The notes: a model not told the origin generated them from the sequence alone. A stretch of 42,589 bases of DNA from an uncultured Dokdonia sp. (GCA_947503305.1 CANNDF010000010.1:1-42589), one strand, 5' to 3'. Positions 25,037-33,766 are shown, numbered from the stretch's first letter. Numbers and translations are program-made.

Positions 25037-26023
25037 TTAATCTCTAGCTCCAACACTTCTTAAATAAGTAACAATCTCATTGTGATTATTACGTAGTGCC
25101 ATTTTTAAAGCATTGCGCTTTTCGGAATTAATAAAATACCCATCGCGTACAGTAAGATTTATATCAGCACCTTGTGCTACCAGGTATTTTACAATTGAGA
25201 GGTTTCCGTTCCATGCTGCTTGTATTAATGGGGTTTCATCACCTACTACATGGTAATTTACATCTGCTCCAGATGCAACAAGTAATTTTACTACATCTAG
25301 ATGTCCATGCTTAGACGCTGCAATTAAAGGGTTACCATCTCCTTTACTTTCCTTATTAACATCGGCACCTGCTTGTATCATGGCCTGTACCATTTCTAGA
25401 TTACCTATTGTGGCAGCTTTTATTAATCCGGTTCCATCTCCATCACTATTTTTATTTAGGTCAGGATTATATTTCATCAAAAGACGAAATATTTCCATAT
25501 TTCCTGATAATCCTGCTTTTATGATAGGGTTCCCATCTCCTTTCACTCCTATATTAGGATCTGCTCCTTTTTCTAATAATAGCTTTACAATCTCGTAGTT
25601 ATTGCCTTGTATAGCAGCCATTAATGCAGTTCCATCTCCTTGTATTTTAGCATTTATTAATGCTCCTTGTTCTAAAAGGTATACGACAATATCATAATGT
25701 CCTTTTCTAGCAGCTAACATTAATGCGCTTGCATCTCCTCTTGCTTTATAGTTTGCTTTTGCACCAGCTTTGAAAACTAATTTGACGATATCTAATCTTC
25801 CTTTATAAGCAGCTACTCCCAAAGGAGATCTAGGCTCATCCTTACCCCTATATGAGCAATTAGGGTTTACTTTTTTGAGTATTTGAGTAACGCTAGTAAC
25901 ATTTTCGTTTCTAATAGCGTATAATAAATCTTCGCATGTATATGATTGTGCTATACTGTTATGACTTAGTGTTGGTAGTACAAAAGTCAGACAAAAAATA
26001 AGGTATACTATTCGTTTTTTCAT
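25037..26023 (-). CDS. Exported ankyrin-repeat protein
   Basis: 328 residues from the ATG at 26023, giving a clear signal peptide (MKKRIVYLIFCLTFVLP...IAQS). The frame extends to 26098 but that would cross the promoter-like element at 26077-26084. About seven or eight 33-residue ankyrin repeats follow. Five successive repeats start with a near-identical GD(G/A/E) turn: GDASAL, GDGTAL, GDGNPI, GDGTGL, GDGNPL, then GDETPL. The protein is a predicted periplasmic binding scaffold; the serine hydrolase encoded just downstream is the obvious partner candidate. Confidence 0.88.
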   Translation of the reverse strand: MKKRIVYLIFCLTFVLPTLSHNSIAQSYTCEDLLYAIRNENVTSVTQILKKVNPNCSYRGKDEPRSPLGVAAYKGRLDIVKLVFKAGAKANYKARGDASALMLAARKGHYDIVVYLLEQGALINAKIQGDGTALMAAIQGNNYEIVKLLLEKGADPNIGVKGDGNPIIKAGLSGNMEIFRLLMKYNPDLNKNSDGDGTGLIKAATIGNLEMVQAMIQAGADVNKESKGDGNPLIAASKHGHLDVVKLLVASGADVNYHVVGDETPLIQAAWNGNLSIVKYLVAQGADINLTVRDGYFINSEKRNALKMALRNNHNEIVTYLRSVGARD

Positions 26024-26076
26024 GATATAATGTATTATGTGATAGTGGGGAATCCCATTGTAATTATTGATTGATT

Positions 26077-26084
26077 CAAAAGTA
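26077..26084 (-). promoter_or_regulatory. Candidate -7 element of the ankyrin/serine hydrolase operon
   Basis: Minus-strand TACTTTTG, 54 bp upstream of the ATG at 26023. It supports that start. No -33 box at standard spacing. Confidence 0.42.
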
Positions 26085-26260
26085 TTTGGATAAAACATAT
26101 ATTTCAGTAAAAAACGATGAACGAGGTTTTGCTATGGATATATAGGTGAAATTATTACTAGTACTGGTTTGTCATTAGGAAAAGGTAATTAAGGAGCGCT
26201 AATCTTCTATTCATCTATTTTTATTATTATATACATTGATATTCTGTACTTTTATTTCTG

Positions 26261-27337
26261 ATGAATAGTACCTCATATACCGATCGAATTCTCCAAAATA
26301 GATTTTTGTCTCATGTTCTGTTTTGGTGTTCTTTTCTATTTCTATTTTCAATACTAGCTTCTCTTAATTCTGGTTCTTTTAAGATGCACTTTATCAATTA
26401 TATGGCGTTATTGCCTTCTCAATTGATGGCTGCTTATCTTCTTAATTATTATCAAATTCCTAAGCTATTTTTAAAAAAGAAATATGTGTTGTTTATTGTT
26501 TCATTTTTAATTTCGGCTTATGTTATTGTAGTTTTTGCTCGTTATTGTGTAGTACATATAGCAGAGCCTATTACCAGAGAAGGCATTTATGAAAGCGAAA
26601 CCCTTCTTGAAATAATCTTAGACCCATTTTATCTTTTTTGGGCTTACTTTCCCGCAGTTTATATGATTGTTTTTTTAATGATCGCTATTAAGGGATTCAA
26701 ATATAGATTTGAAGAAAAGCATCAACTTGAAGTACTTAAAAAAGAAAAAGCACATACAGAATTAAAGTTCTTAAAGGCACAAATACATCCTCACTTTTTA
26801 TTTAATACATTAAATAGTATTTATGCTTTAACACTTGCAAAGTCAGATGTAGCACCAGAGGTCGTTCTTAAGCTTTCTGAATTACTTGATTATATTTTAT
26901 ATCAATGTAATGAACCTACAATCTCTATAGAAAAAGAGATTAATCTAATACAGGGGTATATAGATCTTGAAAAAATACGATATGGAAATCAACTTACGAT
27001 TTCATTTATTCACAAATTAGACAATACGCATACACAAATCGCTCCTTTGATTTTATTGCCTTTTATAGAAAATGCCTTTAAGCATGGTGCCAGTGGTAAT
27101 CCTATAGATCCTAAAATAGAAATACATTTAACTTTAAAAAATAAAGAGTTAAACTTACAGGTGTATAATACAAAGATGCACAAAAAGGAGGGGAATAATA
27201 ATTCTGTGGAAAAAGATGGGATTGGTCATACCAATGTAAAACGACAATTAGAGCTTAACTATCCTCATGGATATCAATTAATAATTGACAACAATACAGA
27301 TAGTTACAAAGTCAATTTAAAAATCAAATTAAGTTAG
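26261..27337 (+). CDS. LytS/YehU-type sensor histidine kinase
   Basis: 358 residues. Four membrane helices (about 18-36, 44-63, 74-95 and 122-143) are followed by a short coiled linker and a His_kinase domain. The phospho-acceptor is in QIHPHFLFNTLNS (His178) and the ATP-binding N-box is LLPFIENAFKHG. It has no extracytoplasmic sensor domain, so sensing may occur in the membrane. It is 4 bp from the LytTR regulator gene and the two form a two-component pair. Divergent from the exported ankyrin/serine hydrolase operon, which is a natural target candidate. Confidence 0.92.
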   Translation: MNSTSYTDRILQNRFLSHVLFWCSFLFLFSILASLNSGSFKMHFINYMALLPSQLMAAYLLNYYQIPKLFLKKKYVLFIVSFLISAYVIVVFARYCVVHIAEPITREGIYESETLLEIILDPFYLFWAYFPAVYMIVFLMIAIKGFKYRFEEKHQLEVLKKEKAHTELKFLKAQIHPHFLFNTLNSIYALTLAKSDVAPEVVLKLSELLDYILYQCNEPTISIEKEINLIQGYIDLEKIRYGNQLTISFIHKLDNTHTQIAPLILLPFIENAFKHGASGNPIDPKIEIHLTLKNKELNLQVYNTKMHKKEGNNNSVEKDGIGHTNVKRQLELNYPHGYQLIIDNNTDSYKVNLKIKLS

Positions 27338-27341
27338 AAAT

Positions 27342-28049
27342 ATGTCCATACAAACTATAATAATAGATGATGAACCACTTGCTATCCAAGTTCTGGAAAG
27401 TCATGTTGCTCAGATTTCCGATATAGAACTTGTTGCGACTTTCCAAAACCCTATCGAAGCGTTTGAAGTACTAAAAAAATCAACAGTAGATCTTATTTTT
27501 TTAGATATTGAGATGCCTCTACTTACGGGTATTGATTTTTTAAGATCTTTAAAAAACCCTCCAAAAGTTATTTTTACCACTGCATATCGTAATTATGCTA
27601 TTGAAGGATATGAACTAGATATTGTAGATTATCTTTTAAAACCTATTTCTTTTACACGCTTTTTTAAGGCAATTAATAAGTACAAAGGTTTGATGAATGC
27701 ACCAATAATCCAGATGCCATTAAAGCAAGAAGAACCTGTCAATGATCATCTATATGTGAATGCTAATAAAAAGTATATTAAGATTGCATTTGATGATATA
27801 CTCTATATAGAAAGTATCAAAGATTATATACGTATTCATACAGATATAGACAGGATTATTACAAAAGATAAACTAAGTGATTTTATAAATAAATTACCTT
27901 CTATTTTTTTGAGGATACATAGATCCTATATTGTTAATAGTAATAAGCTTACTGCTTTTACATCTGTAGATGTAGAAATAGGTGATAAAGAGATACCTAT
28001 TGGAGCAAGTTATAAAGAAGAAGTCATACAATTATTAAAAGGGAAGTAA
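27342..28049 (+). CDS. LytTR-family response regulator
   Basis: 235 residues. Receiver domain about 1-120 with acidic pocket Asp9/Asp10, phospho-acceptor Asp55 (IFLDIEMP) and TTAY/K switch residues (IFTTAYRNYA, LLKPIS). The LytTR DNA-binding domain occupies about 135-235 (LYVNANKKYIKI, ILYIESIKDYIRIH, FLRIHRSYIVN). LytTR proteins bind short direct repeats upstream of targets. Encoded 4 bp after its kinase, ending at a bidirectional terminator. Confidence 0.93.
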   Translation: MSIQTIIIDDEPLAIQVLESHVAQISDIELVATFQNPIEAFEVLKKSTVDLIFLDIEMPLLTGIDFLRSLKNPPKVIFTTAYRNYAIEGYELDIVDYLLKPISFTRFFKAINKYKGLMNAPIIQMPLKQEEPVNDHLYVNANKKYIKIAFDDILYIESIKDYIRIHTDIDRIITKDKLSDFINKLPSIFLRIHRSYIVNSNKLTAFTSVDVEIGDKEIPIGASYKEEVIQLLKGK

Positions 28050-28051
28050 CT

Positions 28052-28079
28052 ACAAAAGCCTCCCATAGAAGGCTTTTGT
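28052..28079. terminator. Bidirectional terminator between the LytTR and SMP-30 genes
   Basis: ACAAAAGCCT / AGGCTTTTGT, a perfect 10-bp stem with an 8-nt loop and T/A-rich ends on both strands, between convergent genes. Confidence 0.75.
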
Positions 28080-28100
28080 TTAAAATCTTTCTAGTAAACT

Positions 28101-28961
28101 TTAATGAATTACTTTATAAGCGTTTAGGGTTCCATCTTGCATTTGTGGGACAAGCACTATATTCTTTTTGCGTACATATAATATATCTGCAGATCCTGGA
28201 TTGAGATCTAAGACATGACGGCTTTCTCCATTTTTTTGTACTGTAATTAATGCTCCAGCAATCCAGTCAGAAGTAAGGAAATAATCATTTATAGCTACCA
28301 AACCGTCAAGATTACCTATAGGTTTGGTAACTTCTTGAATAGATGTATCCTGTAAATTAATAGATAATAGTTTTCCAGGAATTTCTGTGCCAAAAGTCTT
28401 TGGATCAGTAACGACACCCCAAGTTGCTACAAAAATGTGATCATCTATAACTTTTATTCCATTAGGGTAGTTAAGTCTTTCATCTTTTATCCAAAGATTG
28501 ATATTCTCATTCTGTATTTTATAGATTGCATTTCCTCCAAATGTATCTGTAATATATACACTTTCTGTTTTTTTGTCGGCTTCTACATCATTTAAAAAAG
28601 TAGCTCCTTTTGCATTGTATGTTTTTATGATTTTTCCAGTCATAATATCTACTACAATGACTCTATCGATATCAGCGATATAGAGCTTGTTCTTTATAAT
28701 AGCCATTCCTTTTGGTGCATGTAGGCCTTTGACCCATTTCTGAGTAGTTATATTTCCTGATTCGTCTGCAACAGATATATATCCCAGACCATTTTTTTCT
28801 GCGGGTTGTCCTGCGACATTAGAGATGTAATAAGAATGCGTACTTTCATTATATACAATAGATTCTGGAGATTCTAGACCAGATACCTCCCATAATTTTT
28901 TGAACTCCTGTGCTTGCGTTGTATAAGCAACTAAAAGTGTGATAATGATTAGCTTTTTCAT
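28101..28961 (-). CDS. Exported SMP-30/gluconolactonase-like beta-propeller protein
   Basis: 286 residues with a signal peptide (MKKLIIITLLVAYTTQAQ). Repeated blades with motifs such as SPESIVYN, APKGMAI, NDVEAD, YPNGIKV and LDGLVAI are typical of six-bladed SMP-30-like propellers, which often bind a divalent ion; the ND and NG positions fit metal or substrate ligands. Enzyme activity (lactonase) is possible but not shown. It follows the DJ-1/PfpI gene by 32 bp and likely shares its transcript. Confidence 0.8.
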   Translation of the reverse strand: MKKLIIITLLVAYTTQAQEFKKLWEVSGLESPESIVYNESTHSYYISNVAGQPAEKNGLGYISVADESGNITTQKWVKGLHAPKGMAIIKNKLYIADIDRVIVVDIMTGKIIKTYNAKGATFLNDVEADKKTESVYITDTFGGNAIYKIQNENINLWIKDERLNYPNGIKVIDDHIFVATWGVVTDPKTFGTEIPGKLLSINLQDTSIQEVTKPIGNLDGLVAINDYFLTSDWIAGALITVQKNGESRHVLDLNPGSADILYVRKKNIVLVPQMQDGTLNAYKVIH

Positions 28962-28993
28962 GAGTTGTGTGTTTTTGCTTGAGTATGTTGATA

Positions 28994-29794
28994 TTATTTT
29001 AAATGGTTTAATAGTTTTTCTGCTACCAGCTCAGATGATGCTGGATTTTGTCCAGTAATTAATAATCCGTCTTCTAATGCATAAGGAGCCCAATCACTCC
29101 CTTTGGAATAAATCCCTCCATTTCTTTTGAGCATATCTTCTACTAAAAATGGTACGACATCTGTCAATGCTACAGCTTCTTCTTCAGTATTTGAAAAACC
29201 AGTGACTTGCTTTCCTTTTACGATAGGTGTGCCATCTATATGCTTTACATGTTTAAAAATAGCTGGAGCGTGGCATACAGAAGCAACGGGCTTATTGTTC
29301 CTATAAAAATCTTCTATTAATGCAATAGAATTTTTATCTTCTGCTAGATCCCATAGAGGACCGTGCCCTCCAGGATAGAATATAGCATCATAACTTGCCT
29401 GATTTACAGATTCTAATGGGATTGTATTTGCTAAGATAGTTTGCGTGACTTCATCATTGCTAAAACGAATTGTTGATTCTGTTTGAAAGTCAACAAGTGC
29501 ACTTTTAGGGTCAATAGGAGGTTGTCCTCCTTTTGGAGATGCTATAGTAACCTTAATACCATGATCTGTTAAATAGTAATAAGGAGTTGCAAATTCTTCT
29601 ATCCAAAAACCCGTTTTTTTTCCAGTATTTCCTAAATCTTCATGACTAGTAAGTACAAATAAGATATTCTTTTCCATAGTTTCTGTTTGTTGTATTTGAG
29701 CAGTTACTTGATTAAATAATGAGAGAATACTATATATAGCAATACTCATATATATTTTAATAGGTGGTCCAGCTATTGTTCTCATAATTTTCAT
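28994..29794 (-). CDS. DJ-1/PfpI (Hsp31-like) class I glutamine amidotransferase-fold protein
   Basis: 266 residues as called. The nucleophile elbow is ASVCHAPA with Cys174-His175, and FYPGGHGPLWDL and TGFWIEEF match the Hsp31/YajL-type subgroup (glyoxalase III, deglycase or chaperone-like). The N-terminus has a hydrophobic segment (about 16-33, ending near VTAQ) that may be a signal peptide. In-frame Met codons at residues 4, 16 and 40 leave the start open; from Met40 the protein would be cytoplasmic, as most relatives are. It lies downstream of a Crp/Fnr gene with a TGTGA-N6-TCACA site in between. Confidence 0.85.
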   Translation of the reverse strand: MKIMRTIAGPPIKIYMSIAIYSILSLFNQVTAQIQQTETMEKNILFVLTSHEDLGNTGKKTGFWIEEFATPYYYLTDHGIKVTIASPKGGQPPIDPKSALVDFQTESTIRFSNDEVTQTILANTIPLESVNQASYDAIFYPGGHGPLWDLAEDKNSIALIEDFYRNNKPVASVCHAPAIFKHVKHIDGTPIVKGKQVTGFSNTEEEAVALTDVVPFLVEDMLKRNGGIYSKGSDWAPYALEDGLLITGQNPASSELVAEKLLNHLK

Positions 29795-29860
29795 TTAAAA
29801 ATTGATGATACAAAGTTGCATACTAGATTTTATAGCTCACAGGACGTAGGTCACAAGTTT

Positions 29861-29880
29861 ATTGTGATATAGATCACAAT
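29861..29880. promoter_or_regulatory. Crp/Fnr-type operator between the regulator and DJ-1 genes
   Basis: ATTGTGATATAGATCACAAT has 8-bp perfect arms around ATAG and contains TGTGA-N6-TCACA, the classic CRP half-site pair. It ends 1 bp before the regulator stop codon and 67 bp upstream of the DJ-1 start. Two more TCACA half-sites lie at 29837-29841 and 29851-29855. Confidence 0.65.
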
Positions 29881-29881
29881 A

Positions 29882-30454
29882 CTAGGAAAGGCGACTTAAT
29901 GTTTCTCTTGATACTCCAAGGTATGAAGCCAAAATTGTTTTAGGAACACGTTGTAGTATAGAAGGATATAGTTTTATAAACTGCTCATAACGTCCTTTTG
30001 CATCTTGATCAAGAAGTGATAGAATACGTTGTTGCAATGCAACATATCCAAAATTTAATTTTACTCTAAAAAAATGCTCCATTTTATGAAGGTTGCTACA
30101 CAAAGCATCTCTATTCTCAAGGGATATAGAAAGGACTTCACAATCTTCTAAAGCATCTACATTTGTAGTTGCTTTTACTTCTTTAAAATAAGCTTGGTAA
30201 TCAGTTACCCACCAATTTTCCATAGCAAATTGTAAAATATGCTCTTTACCCTGATTGTTAGTGTAGTATACTTTCAGAAGGCCATTGATTACAAAATGAT
30301 CATCTTTTACATCATTTCCGTATTGTACTAAAAATTGATGTTTTTTAAATTTTTTATACCTAAAAAAAGAAAGTACATATTCAAATTCTTTATCAGACAG
30401 AGATATGATTTCTTCTATATGCTTACGTAAGATAATTGTTGATTCTGTAGTCAA
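29882..30454 (-). CDS. Crp/Fnr-family transcriptional regulator
   Basis: 190 residues: an N-terminal cyclic-nucleotide-type beta-barrel (about 25-115), a long dimer helix, and a C-terminal winged helix. The recognition helix reads VSRETLSR, with Arg183, Glu184 and Arg188 at the same spacing as the DNA-contacting Arg180/Glu181/Arg185 of E. coli CRP. The phosphate-binding cassette has no Gly-Glu...Arg-Ser/Thr signature (FAMENWWVTDYQAYF, KATTNVDA), so cAMP binding is unlikely. The protein ends just after the recognition helix. The start codon is TTG. It probably controls the DJ-1/SMP-30 genes downstream. Confidence 0.85.
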   Translation of the reverse strand: MTTESTIILRKHIEEIISLSDKEFEYVLSFFRYKKFKKHQFLVQYGNDVKDDHFVINGLLKVYYTNNQGKEHILQFAMENWWVTDYQAYFKEVKATTNVDALEDCEVLSISLENRDALCSNLHKMEHFFRVKLNFGYVALQQRILSLLDQDAKGRYEQFIKLYPSILQRVPKTILASYLGVSRETLSRLS

Positions 30455-30583
30455 GAGTAGTAGATGTATATATAATTACAATATACAAATGGCAATAACA
30501 ATTTACAATACAATGGTATAAGAATATATAGTAAGTAACTGATCCCCTGCTAGCATGTATGATTTACTGAGAAAAAAATAAAG

Positions 30584-30610
30584 AAAGCCCTTTCATATAG
30601 AAAGGGCTTT
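30584..30610 (-). terminator. Terminator of the DUF4293 gene
   Basis: AAAGCCCTTTC / GAAAGGGCTTT, a perfect 11-bp stem with 5-nt loop, T-rich downstream on the minus strand. Confidence 0.78.
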
Positions 30611-30641
30611 ACGCACTAATATAAACATAAGATTTATAGGT

Positions 30642-31052
30642 CTATCGCAATCGATCTACAGATTTTACGAGATCTTCATCACGCTTAATAGCCTTATTTG
30701 CTAGGGCTAGTAAAACGATAGAAATAAGCGGGATGATCATTCCAATACCCTTCTCAAGGACCGCCGTCCCTCCGGATAAGATTTGTGATCGATACACCAA
30801 TACACCTAATAAAACAAAGTTTACTATGATAGTAAGACGCCCCAGTACAAACTGGTTCTGTCTTTTTTTATATAAAAATATAATAATAAAAGAAAGGAGA
30901 GCACTTCCTCCGAAAAAACTCATCCATAAAATGTCATCTTTTGCCCAAACAGCTTGTCCTTCTGCGTCAGCATAGAGACTAAAAACAAATGGTAACCCTA
31001 TAGACACTAGAGTTGCAAGTAATAAATAGATGGTTTGTATACGTTGTATCAC
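30642..31052 (-). CDS. DUF4293 integral membrane protein
   Basis: 136 residues, four membrane helices (about 7-26, 43-61, 69-86 and 100-118) and a basic C-terminal tail. The MIQRIQTIYLLLA start is characteristic of DUF4293, which in Bacteroidota is typically found divergent from rho, as here. Function is unknown. The start codon is GTG. A TATTTTTG element lies at 31076-31083. Confidence 0.87.
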   Translation of the reverse strand: MIQRIQTIYLLLATLVSIGLPFVFSLYADAEGQAVWAKDDILWMSFFGGSALLSFIIIFLYKKRQNQFVLGRLTIIVNFVLLGVLVYRSQILSGGTAVLEKGIGMIIPLISIVLLALANKAIKRDEDLVKSVDRLR

Positions 31053-31075
31053 CTTGTAAATACTAATTTGGAATG

Positions 31076-31083
31076 CAAAAATA
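31076..31083 (-). promoter_or_regulatory. Candidate -7 element of the DUF4293 gene
   Basis: Minus-strand TATTTTTG (TAnnTTTG), 24 bp upstream of the GTG start. Confidence 0.4.
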
Positions 31084-31247
31084 AGCTTCTTTTATGAGTT
31101 AAGGATACAACTTTAAAAATAAAATTGTATCATTGTATTGTAATAATGTAATAAGCTCTCCGCTTTTTACTTTCTTGCCAAATACATATTGATTCTTCTT
31201 TCAATATATTTTCAATCACACAAGTATTAATTCACTCTAGTTACTAG

Positions 31248-32936
31248 ATGTTTGACATTTCAGAATTAAAAGCAAAAAAATTACCTGAGTTACAGGAAAT
31301 CGCAAAAGGGATAAATGTTCCTAAGTATAGGACATTAAAAAAGTTAGATTTGGTCTATAAAATATTGGACGTTCAAGCGGCAGATCCTGCAAAGGTTGCT
31401 AGCAAAGCTCCTACTCCAGTTAAAGAAGCCACGACTCCAACAGAACGACCATCTAAAAATAAACCACAACGTGCACGCACACAGAAATCTAAAGAGCATC
31501 CGTCTAAGGATACTCCTAGTAAAGCTGTCGACACAAAAGAGGTACCTCAAGCAAAAGAAAGTTCTCAGGTAAAAGAGAACCCTCAGGCAAAGGATTCGGG
31601 AGAGACTAAAGATAAACGCTCCAACTCAGATAACTCCAAAGGAAGACATTCTGACCATAAGGATAATAGGTCTCGCGATAATCGTCAGAACAATAATAAC
31701 CGTTCACAACGCGACAATAAAAATCAAAACCGAAACCAAAACCGGAATCAAAACCGAAATCAGAATAATGGTAACGGAAATAAAGATAATCGTAATCGAT
31801 ACCGTGAACCAGACTATGAATTTGAAGGAATTATAGAAAGCGAAGGAGTTTTAGACATCATGCAAGATGGTTATGGGTTTTTACGCTCTTCAGATTACAA
31901 TTACTTAGCATCTCCAGATGATATTTATGTATCACAGTCTCAAATCCGCTTATTTGGATTAAAAACAGGAGATACAGTATTGGGAGTAATACGCCCACCT
32001 AAAGAAGGGGAGAAGTATTTTCCTCTTATTAAAGTATCAAGAATTAATGGGTTGAGCCCAAATATTGTAAGAGATCGTGTATCTTTTGAACATTTAACCC
32101 CATTATTTCCTACAGAAAAATTTAATATAGCAGAGCGCCAAGCAAGTGTTTCTACTCGAGTGATGGATATGTTTGCACCTATTGGAAAAGGGCAACGTGG
32201 AATGATCGTCTCACAGCCTAAAACGGGTAAAACCATGTTGTTAAAAGATGTGGCAAACGCTATTGCAGCAAATCATCCAGAAGTATATCAGATGATATTA
32301 CTTATAGATGAACGTCCAGAAGAGGTGACAGATATGCAACGTAATGTAAAAGGAGAAGTAGTTGCTTCTACTTTTGATAAAGAAGCCCATGAGCATGTAA
32401 AAGTGGCCAATATTGTTTTGGAAAAAGCAAAACGCCTTGTTGAATGTGGTCATGATGTTGTTATCCTTCTAGATTCTATTACACGTCTGGCAAGAGCCTA
32501 TAATACAGTACAACCAGCCTCAGGAAAAATACTTTCTGGAGGAGTAGATGCAAATGCATTACATAAACCAAAGCGTTTCTTTGGAGCTGCTCGTAATATA
32601 GAAAATGGTGGATCCCTTACAATTATTGCAACGGCACTTACAGAAACAGGTTCAAAAATGGATGAAGTAATCTTTGAAGAATTCAAAGGTACAGGTAATA
32701 TGGAATTACAACTAGATCGTAATATATCTAACCGTCGTATATTCCCAGCCATTGATCTTACATCGTCTAGTACACGTCGTGATGATTTATTACATTCTAA
32801 AGATACAAGTCAGCGTTTATGGGTACTTCGTAAATACTTGGCAGATATGAATCCAGTAGAAGCCATGGAGTTTATGAGTGACCGTATTAAGAGTACACGC
32901 AACAATGAAGAGTTTTTGATTTCTATGAATCAATAG
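31248..32936 (+). CDS. rho: Transcription termination factor Rho
   Basis: 562 residues, about 140 longer than E. coli Rho. Rho_N helix domain 1-45, a disordered charged linker about 46-188 with an Asn/Gln/Arg tract ([14 protein letters not shown]), an RNA-binding OB domain about 195-265, and a RecA-type ATPase with Walker A SQPKTGKT (322-329) and Walker B VVILLDS. C-terminal helicase motifs follow. As a hexamer it terminates transcription by RNA-dependent ATP hydrolysis. The long linker is common in this phylum and can drive phase separation in some species. It ends at a GNRA-loop terminator; it may be autoregulated through the leader. Confidence 0.97.
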   Translation: MFDISELKAKKLPELQEIAKGINVPKYRTLKKLDLVYKILDVQAADPAKVASKAPTPVKEATTPTERPSKNKPQRARTQKSKEHPSKDTPSKAVDTKEVPQAKESSQVKENPQAKDSGETKDKRSNSDNSKGRHSDHKDNRSRDNRQNNNNRSQRDNKNQNRNQNRNQNRNQNNGNGNKDNRNRYREPDYEFEGIIESEGVLDIMQDGYGFLRSSDYNYLASPDDIYVSQSQIRLFGLKTGDTVLGVIRPPKEGEKYFPLIKVSRINGLSPNIVRDRVSFEHLTPLFPTEKFNIAERQASVSTRVMDMFAPIGKGQRGMIVSQPKTGKTMLLKDVANAIAANHPEVYQMILLIDERPEEVTDMQRNVKGEVVASTFDKEAHEHVKVANIVLEKAKRLVECGHDVVILLDSITRLARAYNTVQPASGKILSGGVDANALHKPKRFFGAARNIENGGSLTIIATALTETGSKMDEVIFEEFKGTGNMELQLDRNISNRRIFPAIDLTSSSTRRDDLLHSKDTSQRLWVLRKYLADMNPVEAMEFMSDRIKSTRNNEEFLISMNQ

Positions 32937-32961
32937 TAAATCAATAGCATATATAAACTAT

Positions 32962-32990
32962 AAATCCTCTCAGCAATGAGGGGATTTTTT
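32962..32990 (+). terminator. Terminator of rho
   Basis: AAATCCTCTCA, GCAA loop, TGAGGGGATTT (one G-U pair) plus T-run. It is followed 3 bp later by a palindromic repeat copy. Confidence 0.82.
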
Positions 32991-32993
32991 ATA

Positions 32994-33009
32994 CGCTTTC
33001 GCGAAAGCG
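32994..33009. repeat. Dispersed palindrome (exact copy 5), directly after the rho terminator
   Basis: CGCTTTCGCGAAAGCG followed by TACTCAACATTAAAA; the same tail as the copy upstream of htpG. Confidence 0.92.
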
Positions 33010-33064
33010 TACTCAACATTAAAATTTGTAGATTTAAAGTATAATAACTATCAAAATCATTATT

Positions 33065-33766
33065 ATGAAATATGCATTATACTTCTTTTTGACCTTTGTA
33101 ACAGGTATAAGTTTTTCACAAGAATTTAATTTTGAAAACTATAGGCATATCAATGTTCAAGGGATATCTACAATGGAAGTTATTCCAGATCAAATTAAGG
33201 TTAAAGTAGTTTTGGCAGAGAGGTATAAAGGTAAAAATAAAGTTGAGTTAAAAATTATTGAATATAAGTTTAACCAAATTTTGAAGAACTTTGCTATTAA
33301 TGAAAGTGATGTGACTTTAGATAAATTAACATCTTCATTACAATATTATAAGAAGAGGTCAAAAGATGTACTTGCTACAAAATATTATTTTGTAGATTTT
33401 ATAGATTTAACTACTGCTGCTTCTTTTATGGCTGAGCTTTCTAAGGCAGATATTGCTACAAATATTTTTTCAAAAAGCCATAGTAAAATTCTGGAATATA
33501 GAAAAGAAGTAAAAAAGGCAGCATTAATTGCTGCTATGGATAAAGCTTCATATTTGTTAGAAAGTGCAGGAGAAAAAAGAGGAGAAATTTTAAGATTAAT
33601 AGAAATCCCTTCTGATGATAATAATAGATATCAAAAGTATCAAGAGTTTTTAAGTAGTTCTAATAGTTATATAAAGCCAGAAGGTTTAGTAGGAGTAGTA
33701 CAAAGTGGTTTAGCTCCTATAGTTATAAGCTTTGGGATGGATGTAACTTTCGCAATTGTAGACTAA
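33065..33766 (+). CDS. Exported SIMPL-domain (DUF541/YggE-like) protein
   Basis: 233 residues with a signal peptide ([19 protein letters not shown]). The N-terminal [20 protein letters not shown] is the SIMPL signature, and [19 protein letters not shown] in the C-terminal half matches the second conserved helix. Relatives (YggE, BP26) form ring-like periplasmic oligomers with a role in oxidative-stress defence; function here is unknown. Its stop codon overlaps that of convergent trmD (CTAA). Confidence 0.82.
   Translation: MKYALYFFLTFVTGISFSQEFNFENYRHINVQGISTMEVIPDQIKVKVVLAERYKGKNKVELKIIEYKFNQILKNFAINESDVTLDKLTSSLQYYKKRSKDVLATKYYFVDFIDLTTAASFMAELSKADIATNIFSKSHSKILEYRKEVKKAALIAAMDKASYLLESAGEKRGEILRLIEIPSDDNNRYQKYQEFLSSSNSYIKPEGLVGVVQSGLAPIVISFGMDVTFAIVD

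Noticed and set aside
26024-26098. Longer start for the ankyrin protein
   Set aside because: It would put 25 residues before a clear signal peptide and would overlap the promoter-like element at 26077-26084.
29882-30454. cAMP made by the class III cyclase (17966-19060) as effector of the Crp/Fnr protein
   Set aside because: The regulator lacks the Gly-Glu and Arg-Ser/Thr residues of the cAMP phosphate-binding cassette.
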